Assembly: GCA_014654775.1 (NCBI GenBank)
Contig: JACVZW010000035.1
Coordinates: forward strand, 1-56,551
Direction: 5' to 3'
DNA: 56,551 nucleotides
Source: Paracoccaceae bacterium
GTDB taxonomy: Bacteria; Pseudomonadota; Alphaproteobacteria; Rhodobacterales; Rhodobacteraceae
The stretch's first letter is position 1. Each line of letters opens with the position of its first letter. The position numbers were made by a program, and so were the translations under genes. This document shows positions 43,417 through 51,512 of this stretch, piece after piece. The notes under the pieces are model-generated. The model saw only the letters and a program-made list of their open reading frames with translations. It had not been told where the DNA came from and searched no databases.

Positions 43417-43893
43417 ATGGAACCGGGGCGGATGCGGGGGAAGACGGCGGCGCATTACCATTACATGGCCGATGCGATGCGGCGGCTGGAATGGGACCTG
43501 CACCACACAATCGAGGCGACCGGGCGCGTGCCCTTGGAATGGCACGAGATCGCGCAGGAGGAGCCGCGCGGCGGGACGGAGCGGGTGGCGATCCGGCTGG
43601 ACAAGGACGTGGTGAAGTTCTTCCGGTCGATGGGGCTGGGCTATGGTCCGCGCATCAACCGGGTGCTGCGCGTCTATATGCATGCGCGGCTGGCGGGGGT
43701 GATCCGAGGGCCAGAGACCGCGCCGCAATTCCGGGTGGCCTTGGCCGGGGAGCGGCCGCTGTGGGGAGAGACGGCGGCGAGTTTCGGGGCGGGCGAGGGG
43801 CCAGATGACGAGGAGCGCGAGGTGGAGGCGCGGGCGCGGGCGGAGGAGCGGGTGCGGGGGAGGGGGGTTAGTGTTGGGCGAGAACGAACCTGA
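43417..43893 (+). CDS. BrnA-like antitoxin-family protein (solitary)
   Basis: A 158-residue protein whose core (about 55-98: RVAIRLDKDVVKFFRSMGLGYGPRINRVLRVYMHARLAGVI) matches the ribbon-helix-helix region of BrnA antitoxins. The BrnT toxin gene, normally just upstream, is absent. The protein is also longer than classic BrnA (80-100 residues), with an N-terminal helix region (KTAAHYHYMADAMRRLEWDLHH) and an acidic/arginine-rich tail. It may therefore be an independent DNA-binding regulator. GGAGGG precedes the ATG. Its 3' end overlaps the convergent NYN gene by 26 bases. Confidence 0.8.
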   Translation: MEPGRMRGKTAAHYHYMADAMRRLEWDLHHTIEATGRVPLEWHEIAQEEPRGGTERVAIRLDKDVVKFFRSMGLGYGPRINRVLRVYMHARLAGVIRGPETAPQFRVALAGERPLWGETAASFGAGEGPDDEEREVEARARAEERVRGRGVSVGRERT

Positions 43894-44704
43894 AACGTGC
43901 GCGATACGACTTACGCTCGACCTCGGTTAGGTCGCGGCCAAGCGTGTTGCGGATACGGCCAAGGGTTGGGCGGTCGAGTTCGGAGGGAACAACACTCGGA
44001 TTGGCCCGGAATGCTGCAATGGCAACCTCGAGGACCCGTGTATCGACTGTGTTCAAGCAGTCGTTGATCGCTGTCTCGAAAATGGCCTCTAGTGTCAGTG
44101 CCGCCGGTGCGGCGGGGGCAGTTGCCGGCACGACCTTGCGATCTGTTTCTGGGTCGAAGTCCTGTTCAAGGATCGAGATTAGGGAATTCATCAGGTCTTC
44201 GGTCCATTCATGATGGGTGTCGGCCTCTTGTATGAGATCTGGGGATTGTGACCCCCGCGCGGGCTTTATGCCGAGGAGATGAACCTGGACCCCGAATGTC
44301 TGGGCGATCTGGACGCCGATGCGGATGTCTTCGTCACCGGACAGGACAAGGGCGCTGGTGACGGCGCGGTTTCGTGCCAGGTCGATGATGTCGGTGACGA
44401 TCAGCGAGTCGACGCCCTTCTGCTCGCCGTTGCTATTGATAACGCCGAGGCGGAGTTTCGTGTAGGGTGCGCTGGCGACCTGCTCCTGTTCAGAACTCAT
44501 GCGGCCACTTCGAGGAAGCCCGTCATACCAGTAGATACGCAGCAAACGCTGGCCCGGTGCTACTTCGTTGCAGAGTTTACGCAATGCTGCCACCGTGGCC
44601 TCGACGTTGAGGATCACGAGGTTTCGTGGCTGCTTCTTACCAGCGAGTAGGGTCGAGCCTTGTGCGTAAAGATAGCCTGCATCCACGAATACTGCGACTT
44701 GCAC
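43868..44704 (-). CDS. NYN-domain (LabA/DUF88-like) protein of atypical composition
   Basis: A 278-residue protein. Residues of about 1-165 form a NYN/LabA-like PIN-fold nuclease domain: QVAVFVDAGYLYAQGST (Asp near residue 7), IYWYDGLPRSG, KGVDSLIVTDIIDLARNRAVTSALVLSGDEDIRIGVQIAQTFGVQVHLLG with the acidic metal site. The C-terminal part (about 200-278) is helical and may bind nucleic acid (OST-HTH-like position). The GTG at 44704 is chosen because GGAGG lies five bases before it. The gene is visibly lower in GC than its neighbours and uses A/T-ending codons freely, which suggests recent transfer. Targets unknown; stress-response or defence RNases are plausible. Confidence 0.83.
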   Translation of the reverse strand: MQVAVFVDAGYLYAQGSTLLAGKKQPRNLVILNVEATVAALRKLCNEVAPGQRLLRIYWYDGLPRSGRMSSEQEQVASAPYTKLRLGVINSNGEQKGVDSLIVTDIIDLARNRAVTSALVLSGDEDIRIGVQIAQTFGVQVHLLGIKPARGSQSPDLIQEADTHHEWTEDLMNSLISILEQDFDPETDRKVVPATAPAAPAALTLEAIFETAINDCLNTVDTRVLEVAIAAFRANPSVVPSELDRPTLGRIRNTLGRDLTEVERKSYRARFRFVLAQH

Positions 44705-44727
44705 GGCTACCTCCACGAACGCGGTTA

Positions 44728-44758
44728 CCAAAAAAGTAAAGGGCACCCGAGGGTGCCC
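44728..44758 (-). terminator. Intrinsic terminator of carB
   Basis: On the minus strand GGGCACC-CTCG-GGTGCCC (44741-44758) is followed by TTTACTTTTTTGG (44728-44740): a strong stem with tetraloop and U-run. It lies 83 bases after the carB stop (44841) and inside the leader of the downstream NYN gene (start 44704). Confidence 0.8.
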
Positions 44759-44840
44759 CTATATAGAAGCGGCCACCTTATGATAAGCCGCATCAAGAAA
44801 GTAGCAGTTCGCGGTTCGGGTTTCAACCCTTGACGGTCTC

Positions 44841-47800
44841 TTACCCCTGCAGCGTGCGGACCCCATACCCCTCGCCCCGTGCCTTCATCGCGGCCACGGC
44901 GGCAATCGACGCGGCGGCGGTGGTGAAGTACGGGATCTTGTCCATAAGGGCCACGCGGCGGATGTCGCGGCTGTCGGAGACGGCCTGCGTGCCTTCGGTC
45001 GTGTTCATCACCAGCGCAATGTCGCCGTTTTTCAGCCGGTCCACGATGTTCGGGCGGCCTTCATAGACCTTGTTGACGCTTTCCGCCTTCACACCCTGCG
45101 CCTTGAGCCAATCGGCGGTGCCTTTGGTGGCCACGATGTCGAACCCCATGGCGACGAGGTCGCGGGCGGCAGAGGCCAGCGCCGCCGTCTTGTCCATGTC
45201 CTTGACGGAGAGGAAGACATGGCCCGCCTCGGGCAGCATGGTGCCTGCGCCCATCTGGGCCTTGAGGAAGGCCAGCGGGAAGGTGCGGTCCCAACCCATC
45301 ACCTCACCCGTTGAGCGCATTTCGGGGCCGAGGAGGGGGTCCACGCCGGGGAAGCGGGCGAAGGGCAGCACGGCCTCTTTCACGCTGAACCACGGGGTGA
45401 TGGGGTTGGCGAGCGTCAGCGGATCGGCCAGCGGCAGGTCGGTGTCCGGTCCCACGCCCGCCGGATAGGGCGCGCGGTGGGGGAAAGTGGAGAGGGGCTC
45501 GCCCGCCATCAGGCGCGCGGCGATGGAGGCGATGGCGCTGTCGGTGGCCTTGGCGACGAAGGGCACGGTGCGGGACGCGCGGGGGTTCACCTCCAGCACG
45601 TAGATCACGCCGTCCTTGATGGCGAATTGCACGTTCATCAGGCCCACCACGTTCAGGGCGCGGGCCATGATGACGGTCTGACGCTTTAACTCTTCCACCG
45701 TTTCGGGGGAAAGCTGGTGCGGGGGGAGGCAGCAGGCAGAATCGCCGGAATGGACGCCCGCCTCTTCGATATGTTCCATGATGCCCGCGACATGGACCTC
45801 TCTGCCGTCCGACAGCGCATCAACGTCCACTTCCACCGCGCCGGAAAGATAGCTGTCGAGCAGGACGGGCGAAGTGCCCGAGACCTGCACGGCGGTGGTG
45901 ATGTAGCGTTCCAGCTGTTCGTCGGAGCGCACGATTTCCATCGCGCGGCCGCCAAGGACGTAAGAGGGGCGGATGACCAGCGGGTAGCCCACTTGGGCGG
46001 CGATGGCGAAGGCCTCGTCGCGGGAATGCGCGATGCCGTTTTCGGGCTGTTTCAGGCCAAGGTCGTGCAGCAGGTGCTGGAAGCGTTCGCGGTCTTCGGC
46101 AAGGTCGATGGCATCGGGTGTGGTGCCAAGGATCGGGATGCCCTCTTCATGCAGCGCATTGGCGAGTTTCAGGGGCGTCTGGCCGCCGAATTGCACGATC
46201 ACGCCGTGAAGGGTGCCGTTGTCCTGTTCCACCCGCAGGATTTCGAGGACGTGTTCGAGGGTCAGCGGTTCGAAGTAGAGGCGGTCGGAGGTGTCGTAGT
46301 CGGTCGACACGGTTTCGGGGTTGCAGTTGACCATGATCGTCTCATAGCCCGCGCCGGTCAGGGCATAGCAGGCATGGCAGCAGCAATAGTCGAACTCGAT
46401 CCCCTGACCGATGCGGTTCGGGCCGCCGCCGAGGATGACGACCTTCTTCGCGCCGGAGGGGCGCGCCTCGCATTCCACATCGCCCATGACGGGGGTTTCG
46501 TAGGTGGAATACATGTAGGGGGTCTGCGCCTCGAACTCGGCCGCGCAGGTGTCGATGCGTTTGAAGACGGCGGTGACGCCGAGGTTGCGGCGGGCGCGGC
46601 GGACCTGTGCCTCTTCCCGGCCCGTCAGCTTGGCCAGCCGGGCATCGGTGAAGCCGAGCATCTTGAGGCGGCGCAGGCCTGCGGCATCAAGGGGCAGGCC
46701 GTCCTTGCGGACCTGCGCCTCGGTGTCGATGATTTCGCGGATACGGGCGAGGAACCAAGGGTCGAAGGCGGTGGCGGCTTGAATGTCGTCGTCAGACAGG
46801 CCATGGCGCATGGCCTGCGCGATGACGCGGAGGCGGTCGGGGGTCTGTTGCGACAGGGCCTTGATGATGGCGGCCTTGTCCGGCGCGCCCGGGATCGCGA
46901 TTTCGTCAAAGCCCGTCAGGCCGGTTTCGAGGCTGGCCAGCGCCTTCTGCATGGATTCGTGGATGGTGCGGCCGATGGCCATCGCCTCTCCCACCGATTT
47001 CATCGCGGTGGTGAGGTTGGGTTCCGAGCCGGGGAATTTCTCAAAGGCGAAGCGCGGGATCTTGGTCACGACATAGTCGATGGAGGGTTCGAAACTGGCG
47101 GGCGTGACCTTGGCGATGTCGTTGTCCAGCTCGTCCAGCGTGTAGCCGACGGCCAGTTTTGCGGCGATTTTCGCAATCGGGAAACCCGTGGCCTTCGACG
47201 CCAGCGCCGAGGAGCGGCTGACGCGGGGATTCATCTCGATCACCACCATGCGGCCGTCTTCCGGGTTGATCGCCCATTGCACGTTGGACCCGCCGGTTTC
47301 CACGCCGATCTCGCGCAGCACGGCGATGGAGCCGTTGCGCATGATCTGGTATTCCTTGTCGGTCAGCGTCAGCGCCGGGGCGACGGTGATGCTGTCCCCC
47401 GTATGCACGCCCATCGGATCGACGTTTTCGATGGAGCAGACGATGATGGCGTTGTCGGCGCGGTCGCGCACCACCTCCATCTCGTATTCCTTCCAGCCGA
47501 GGAGGGATTCATCGACCAGAACCTGCGCGACGGGGCTGGCCTCCAGCCCCGATTTCACGATGGCCTCGTAATCGTCGCGGTTATAGGCCACGCCGCCGCC
47601 CGTGCCGCCCAAGGTGAAGGCGGGGCGGATGATGGCGGGCAGGCCCACATATTCCAGCGCGGCCATCGCCTCGGCCACACCGCTTGCAATGTCGTACTTG
47701 CCCGTGGGCAGTTTCGGGGCGGCCACGATGGTCGCCTTGGGGTTTTCCAGACCGATGCGATCCATCGCCTCGCGGAAGAGCTTGCGGTCTTCGGCCATTT

Positions 47801-48170
47801 CGATGGCCTGCCGGTTCGCGCCGATGAGTTCGACGCCGAATTTTTCCAGCACGCCCAAATCGGCCAAGGCCAGCGCGGTGTTCAGGCCCGTCTGCCCGCC
47901 CATCGTGGGCAGGAGTGCGTCGGGGCGTTCCTTTTCGATGATCTTGGCGACAACCTCGGGGGTGATCGGTTCGATATAGGTCGCGTCGGCCAGCCCCGGA
48001 TCGGTCATGATCGTCGCGGGGTTGGAGTTCACGAGGATGACGCGATAGCCTTCCTCGCGCAGGGCCTTGCAGGCCTGGGCGCCCGAGTAGTCGAATTCGC
48101 AGGCCTGCCCGATGATGATGGGACCCGCGCCGATGATCATGATGGAGGAGATATCGGTTCTTTTCGGCAT
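44841..48170 (-). CDS. carB: Carbamoyl-phosphate synthase large subunit
   Basis: A 1109-residue CarB, which makes carbamoyl phosphate from bicarbonate, ammonia (from CarA) and two ATP for pyrimidine and arginine synthesis. It opens [30 protein letters not shown] and contains both ATP-grasp halves: first [23 protein letters not shown] and [18 protein letters not shown]; second [36 protein letters not shown] and [20 protein letters not shown]-terminal MGS-like allosteric domain spans about 950-1109. It is 36 residues longer than the E. coli protein. The start at 48170 matches the family N-terminus; the frame upstream is the non-coding leader. Confidence 0.97.
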   Translation of the reverse strand: MPKRTDISSIMIIGAGPIIIGQACEFDYSGAQACKALREEGYRVILVNSNPATIMTDPGLADATYIEPITPEVVAKIIEKERPDALLPTMGGQTGLNTALALADLGVLEKFGVELIGANRQAIEMAEDRKLFREAMDRIGLENPKATIVAAPKLPTGKYDIASGVAEAMAALEYVGLPAIIRPAFTLGGTGGGVAYNRDDYEAIVKSGLEASPVAQVLVDESLLGWKEYEMEVVRDRADNAIIVCSIENVDPMGVHTGDSITVAPALTLTDKEYQIMRNGSIAVLREIGVETGGSNVQWAINPEDGRMVVIEMNPRVSRSSALASKATGFPIAKIAAKLAVGYTLDELDNDIAKVTPASFEPSIDYVVTKIPRFAFEKFPGSEPNLTTAMKSVGEAMAIGRTIHESMQKALASLETGLTGFDEIAIPGAPDKAAIIKALSQQTPDRLRVIAQAMRHGLSDDDIQAATAFDPWFLARIREIIDTEAQVRKDGLPLDAAGLRRLKMLGFTDARLAKLTGREEAQVRRARRNLGVTAVFKRIDTCAAEFEAQTPYMYSTYETPVMGDVECEARPSGAKKVVILGGGPNRIGQGIEFDYCCCHACYALTGAGYETIMVNCNPETVSTDYDTSDRLYFEPLTLEHVLEILRVEQDNGTLHGVIVQFGGQTPLKLANALHEEGIPILGTTPDAIDLAEDRERFQHLLHDLGLKQPENGIAHSRDEAFAIAAQVGYPLVIRPSYVLGGRAMEIVRSDEQLERYITTAVQVSGTSPVLLDSYLSGAVEVDVDALSDGREVHVAGIMEHIEEAGVHSGDSACCLPPHQLSPETVEELKRQTVIMARALNVVGLMNVQFAIKDGVIYVLEVNPRASRTVPFVAKATDSAIASIAARLMAGEPLSTFPHRAPYPAGVGPDTDLPLADPLTLANPITPWFSVKEAVLPFARFPGVDPLLGPEMRSTGEVMGWDRTFPLAFLKAQMGAGTMLPEAGHVFLSVKDMDKTAALASAARDLVAMGFDIVATKGTADWLKAQGVKAESVNKVYEGRPNIVDRLKNGDIALVMNTTEGTQAVSDSRDIRRVALMDKIPYFTTAAASIAAVAAMKARGEGYGVRTLQG

Positions 48171-48524
48171 GGTCCTGTCCCGCATGTGCCATCCCGCCGC
48201 CCTTGGGCCTGCGGGTGGAGGATTCGTGTTCCGCGCAAATTGACGGGTCTTTAGGGGAGCGGGACGCGAGGCGCAAGGGATTGTGGGTGTCGGCGATTTC
48301 TGTCGCAGAAATCGCGCAAAATTCTGGCGCAGAATCTTGCGGCGGGCATCGGGTCTGCGGCGCGGGGGTGACAACTGCGTCAGATTTCGCGGGATTTTCT
48401 GCGTCAGAAAATGCAGGCCTTCGGGCACGCGCGGCGGTTCGGGGCGGCAGGGTGTCGCGCTTGGGCTGGTCGGGGGCGGGGGGCGGTGCTATTTCGGCCC
48501 CTCGGAAGGCTTGAGAGGCGGCGC
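48171..48524. other. carB-pabB divergent region with clustered CTGnnnCAG palindromes
   Basis: No gene is supported in this 354-base region. It must hold the carB leader and promoter (leftward) and the pabB promoter (rightward). Its main content is four related palindromes at 48293-48412, described separately. Confidence 0.6.
48293..48412. repeat. Four CTGnnnCAG palindromes in two pairs, 24 bp apart
   Basis: Unit 1 has 10-bp arms GCGATTTCTG/CAGAAATCGC (48293-48315, centre 48304). Unit 2 has arms ATTCTG/CAGAAT (centre 48328). Unit 3 has the core CTGCGTCAG only (centre 48379). Unit 4 has arms ATTTTCTG/CAGAAAAT (48394-48412, centre 48403). Centres within each pair are exactly 24 bp apart. It could be an operator array or a dispersed palindromic repeat. 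Confidence 0.6.
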
Positions 48525-49664
48525 GTGATCCTTTTCGAACATGGTCCGGGCGGGGTGCCCGCGCTTTTCGACCGGCCGCGCGAGGTGATCGTGGCGCGGC
48601 GGGCCGATCAGGTGCGGGCCGCGCTGGCGCGTGCGGACCGGGCGCGGGCGGCGGGGGGATGGATCGCGGGCCATGTCGCCTATGAGGCGGGCTATGCGCT
48701 GGAGCCGAAGCTGGCGCGGCTGATGCCGCGGCGGCGGCCCGGGCCGCTGGTGGCGCTGGGGGTGTTCGAGGGGCCCGGGGATGCGAGCGCGGTGCTTTCG
48801 CAGGCTGCGGCAGAGGCGGGGGCGGCGCGGCTGTCGCGGCTGCGCCGGGGCATCAGCCGCGCGGCCTATGGCGCGGCCTTCGCCAAGGTGGCCGATTACA
48901 TCGCGGCGGGTGACTGCTATCAGATCAACCTGACCTTTCCGCTGTCGGCGCGACTGGAGGCGGGCACGGCGCTGGGCCTTTATGGCGCGCTGCGCGCACG
49001 GCAGGCGGTGGGCTATGGCGTTTTCTGCGATCTGGGCGTCGGGCCAGTCGTCATGTCGCGCAGCCCGGAGTTGTTCTTTCGGGTGGAGGGGGGCGTCATC
49101 TCGGCCCGGCCCATGAAGGGGACCGCGCCACGCGATACGGACCCTGCGCGGGATGCGGAACTGGCGGCGGCGCTTTTCGCCTCGGACAAGGCGCGGGCCG
49201 AGAACTTGATGATCGTCGATCTGCTGCGCAACGATATCGCGCGCATTTCCGAAGTGGGATCGGTGAAGGTGCCGGAGCTTTATGCGGTGGAGCCTTTCGC
49301 GACAGTGCATCAGATGAGTTCGACGGTGCAGGGGCGGCTGGTCGCCGGGGCCGATCTGGCGGGGCTGATGGCGGCGCTTTTCCCCTGCGGGTCGATCACC
49401 GGGGCGCCGAAGATCCGGGCGATGGAGATCATCGCCGAGGTCGAGGGTCGGGCGCGCGGCGTCTATTGCGGCGCGATGGGCTGGATGGCGCCAACGGGCG
49501 ATGCGGTCTGGAACGTGGCGATCCGCACCCTGTCGCTGTTCGACGGGGGCCGCGTGGCGTTGAACGTGGGCGGCGGCGTGGTGCAGGATTCCACCGCAGA
49601 GGGTGAATGGGAGGAGGCGCTGTGGAAAGCGCGCTACGCGGAAGCGCTGGGGACGTCCGGCTGA
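48525..49664 (+). CDS. pabB: Aminodeoxychorismate synthase component I
   Basis: A 379-residue chorismate-utilising enzyme that aminates chorismate to 4-amino-4-deoxychorismate for folate. The C-terminal chorismate-binding domain is clear: DYIAAGDCYQINLTFPLSA, MSRSPELFFRVEGGVISARPMKGTAPR, MIVDLLRNDIARISEVGSVKVPELYAVEPFATVHQMSSTVQG, LFPCGSITGAPKIRAMEII and GVYCGAMGW. The PIKGT/MKGTAPR lysine and the SITGAPK motif separate it from salicylate synthases; the N-terminal domain is short. The GTG at 48525 is chosen (GAGAGG six bases upstream, short leader MILFEHGPGG). It overlaps the downstream pabC-like gene by 43 bases. Confidence 0.9.
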   Translation: MILFEHGPGGVPALFDRPREVIVARRADQVRAALARADRARAAGGWIAGHVAYEAGYALEPKLARLMPRRRPGPLVALGVFEGPGDASAVLSQAAAEAGAARLSRLRRGISRAAYGAAFAKVADYIAAGDCYQINLTFPLSARLEAGTALGLYGALRARQAVGYGVFCDLGVGPVVMSRSPELFFRVEGGVISARPMKGTAPRDTDPARDAELAAALFASDKARAENLMIVDLLRNDIARISEVGSVKVPELYAVEPFATVHQMSSTVQGRLVAGADLAGLMAALFPCGSITGAPKIRAMEIIAEVEGRARGVYCGAMGWMAPTGDAVWNVAIRTLSLFDGGRVALNVGGGVVQDSTAEGEWEEALWKARYAEALGTSG

Positions 49665-50245
49665 TCGAGACGCTTCTGTGGGATGGGGCGGGATTTCCCC
49701 GACTGCCGTTGCATCTGGCGCGGCTGGCGGCGGGGGCGGGGGCCTTGGGATTTCCCTGCGATCCGGCGGCGATACGGGCGGCGCTGACGGCGGCGGTCGG
49801 GGAGGGGCCGCTGCGGGTGCGCCTGACGCTGGGGCCTCGGGGTGATGTCGAGGTGACGGTGGCCGCCTTGCCTGCCGCCAAGGCGGACTGGCGGCTGGGG
49901 CTGGCGGCGGCGCGGCTGTCGTCGGAGGACCCGTGGCTGCGGGTGAAGTCGACGCGGCGCGCGGCCTATGATGCGGCGCGGGCGGCGCTGCCTGCGGGGA
50001 TCGACGAGGTGGTCTTCCTGAACGAACGGGGCGAGGTCTGCGACGGCACGATCACCACGCTCTTCTTCGACCGGGGGCAGGGGATGCGGACGCCGCCGCT
50101 TGCCTGCGGTCTGCTCCCGGGGGTTCTGCGCGCGGAACTGGCGCTGCCGGAAGAGGTGTTGCAGGCGGCGGACCTGCCGCGCGTGCGGCTGTGGGTTGGC
50201 AATGCGCTGCGCGGTCTGATCCCGGCGGTCTGGGCCGGAAGTTAA
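49622..50245 (+). CDS. Aminotransferase class IV, probable aminodeoxychorismate lyase
   Basis: A 207-residue class-IV PLP fold protein, short for the family. The cofactor lysine is in WLRVKSTRRAAYDAAR, followed by DEVVFLNERGEVCDGTITTLFF and PPLACGLLPGVLRAEL, the usual class-IV pattern. Placed directly after pabB with a 43-base overlap, it most likely acts as PabC, releasing pyruvate from aminodeoxychorismate to give 4-aminobenzoate. The GTG at 49622 is preferred since GGAGG lies about 7 bases upstream; ATG at 49607 has no site. A repeat element begins right after its stop. Confidence 0.85.
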   Translation: MESALRGSAGDVRLIETLLWDGAGFPRLPLHLARLAAGAGALGFPCDPAAIRAALTAAVGEGPLRVRLTLGPRGDVEVTVAALPAAKADWRLGLAAARLSSEDPWLRVKSTRRAAYDAARAALPAGIDEVVFLNERGEVCDGTITTLFFDRGQGMRTPPLACGLLPGVLRAELALPEEVLQAADLPRVRLWVGNALRGLIPAVWAGS

Positions 50246-50395
50246 GCGGAGCGGCGTGCGCCGCATTCCTTTCCTGTCGTCGGCGCCTGCGCGCCTCCTC
50301 CGGGTTTAGGGGGCCTTCTGCCCCCTCTTGTCCCGCCTTCGGCGTGACAATTCACCCCCGAGAGTATTTTTGGCCAAGATGAAGGGGGCGGGGCG
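50246..50395 (+). repeat. Intergenic repeat element, diverged copy A
   Basis: It begins at the stop codon of the pabC-like gene. A 37-39 base block starting at 50268 (core CTTTCCTGTCGTCGGCG) is identical to the reverse complement of copy B. The element continues through a CCCCCTCTTGTCC region and ATTCACCCCC to the AGAGTATTTTTGGCCAAGATGAAGG box at 50361-50386. It lies tail to tail with copy B. Confidence 0.75.
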
Positions 50396-50399
50396 TGCC

Positions 50400-50411
50400 G
50401 TTAAGGTTAAC
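50400..50411. repeat. GTTAAGGTTAAC palindrome at the axis between copies A and B
   Basis: Arms GTTAA/TTAAC around GG, at the centre of symmetry of the two tail-to-tail repeat copies. It may be a coincidence or the core of the joined structure. Confidence 0.35.
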
Positions 50412-50420
50412 GCGCTGTGT

Positions 50421-50567
50421 CCTATTCATCTTCTGTCTTCAAATATCCTCAAGGGGTGAATGGCCGCGCGGGCACCGCGCGGACAGAGGGGACGGAACGG
50501 CCCCTGAACCCGGAGGAGGCGCGCAGGCGCCGACGACAGGAAAGGCGTGCGCGTCAGCGCTCCATGT
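50421..50567 (-). repeat. Intergenic repeat element, copy B (inverted)
   Basis: The 111 bases at 50453-50563 are the reverse complement of 56441-56551 with only four mismatches. The minus-oriented tail at 50421-50452 has a degenerate version of the TATTT..AAGATGA box. The element starts about 20 bases after the DUF1467 stop (50586). Confidence 0.85.
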
Positions 50568-50585
50568 TCCTTTGCGGACGGCCTG

Positions 50586-50855
50586 TCAGTCGGCCATCAC
50601 GCCGCGCCAGTCGATGTCGCGCACCGAGATCAGGCCCGAGGTGATGATCCCCGCCAGCACCAGCCAGACCAGCGCCGCGATCCATGTCGTCATCTTGGCC
50701 TTGCGGGCCACGACATGGGTGGCCGGGGCCCCCGGCGGCGTGCCGGGCACCACGGCCCCCGCATCGCCCTGGCTGACAAAGCGGATGGGCAGCACGATGA
50801 AGAAGACCATGAACCAGCTGACGGCATAGAGGACGATGGCGGAGGTGATGCTCAT
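50586..50855 (-). CDS. DUF1467 family small membrane protein
   Basis: An 89-residue inner-membrane protein with two helices (about 4-22: ITSAIVLYAVSWFMVFFIVLP, and about 60-78: TTWIAALVWLVLAGIITSGLI) joined by a polar loop rich in Pro/Ala (GTPPGAPATHVVARKAKM). The opening with WFMVFFIVLPIRFVSQGD is the DUF1467 hallmark, a family confined largely to alphaproteobacteria. The start MSITSAIVLYAV at 50855 lies four bases after the mce stop, so it is co-transcribed with methylmalonyl-CoA epimerase. Function unknown. Confidence 0.9.
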   Translation of the reverse strand: MSITSAIVLYAVSWFMVFFIVLPIRFVSQGDAGAVVPGTPPGAPATHVVARKAKMTTWIAALVWLVLAGIITSGLISVRDIDWRGVMAD

Positions 50856-50859
50856 GGCG

Positions 50860-51264
50860 TCAGACCTGTTCCAGTTCGACGAGGCAGCCGTTGAAATCCT
50901 TGGGATGCAGGAAGAGCACGGGCTTGCCATGCGCGCCGATCTTCGGTTCTCCGGTTCCCAGCACCCGTGCGCCTGCGGCCTTCAGCCGGTCACGCGCGGC
51001 GATGATATCCTCCACCTCATAGCAGATGTGATGGATGCCGCCTGCGGGGTTCTTTTCCAGAAAACCTGCGATGGGGGAGGCCTCGCCCAAGGGATAGAGG
51101 AGTTCGATCTTCGTGTTCGGGAGTTCGATGAACACCACCGTCACCCCGTGATCGGGTTCGTCCTGTGGCGCGCCGACCTTTGCCCCCAGCGTGCCGCGAT
51201 ACTGATCCGCCGCCGCCGTCAGGTCCGGCACGGCGATGGCCACATGGTTCAGGCGTCCGATCAT
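50860..51264 (-). CDS. mce: Methylmalonyl-CoA epimerase
   Basis: A 134-residue VOC-fold enzyme that interconverts (2S)- and (2R)-methylmalonyl-CoA in propionyl-CoA assimilation and the ethylmalonyl-CoA pathway. It has the paired VOC metal ligands: His in RLNHVAIAVPDL, Glu in VFIELPNTKIELL, His in GGIHHICYEVEDI and Glu in GCLVELEQV. It ends with PVLFLHPKDFNGCLVELEQV, typical of Mce. GGAG precedes the ATG. DUF1467 follows four bases after, a pairing common in this bacterial group. Confidence 0.93.
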   Translation of the reverse strand: MIGRLNHVAIAVPDLTAAADQYRGTLGAKVGAPQDEPDHGVTVVFIELPNTKIELLYPLGEASPIAGFLEKNPAGGIHHICYEVEDIIAARDRLKAAGARVLGTGEPKIGAHGKPVLFLHPKDFNGCLVELEQV

Positions 51265-51312
51265 CTGTCACTCCCCCGCATCTGCGCTGCCGTCGGGTTA
51301 TGGGTGCGGCGG

Positions 51313-51332
51313 GCGCCCCTTGCAAGGGGCGC
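51313..51332. other. Perfect 20-bp palindrome upstream of mce
   Basis: Arms GCGCCCCTTG and CAAGGGGCGC join directly with no spacer. It lies about 50 bases upstream of the mce start, on the far side of the GNAT gene's 3' end. It could be an operator or a terminator hairpin; no T-run follows. Confidence 0.35.
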
Positions 51333-51415
51333 AGGGGTCGCAGGGGGGCATTTACCCGGCCTTAAGGGGGGGCCGCGCATCCTGCAAATCCGCGCCCCGC
51401 AGAAGGACCATTGCC

Positions 51416-51505
51416 ATGCAGAGCACTGCCGCCCCCGCCACCCCGCCGTCCCCGCCCTTGCGCGATGCGGTAAACCAGCGGCTCGTCACGCTCTATCCCG
51501 GCTGA
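51416..51505 (+). CDS. Possible small ORF (29 residues)
   Basis: A short plus-strand frame, ATG 51416 to TGA 51505, encodes a Pro/Ala/Thr-rich N-terminus and RDAVNQRLVTLYPG at the end. AGAAGGA lies about 8 bases upstream. It sits in the 248-base gap between two minus-strand genes. I recognise no family and include it only as a possibility. Confidence 0.22.
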   Translation: MQSTAAPATPPSPPLRDAVNQRLVTLYPG

Positions 51506-51512
51506 GGCAGGG

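Noticed and set aside
45717-48254. 845-residue open frame on the plus strand
   Set aside because: Lies fully antisense to carB. Its composition (His/Arg/Gly/Asp-rich, no domain) is the mirror of GC-biased codons. carB is unmistakable.
50417-50644. Plus-strand frame NGRAGTARTEGTERPL..., similar to the frame at the window end
   Set aside because: The similarity is explained by the 111-bp DNA repeat itself. The frame runs into the DUF1467 gene antisense and is broken in copy A.
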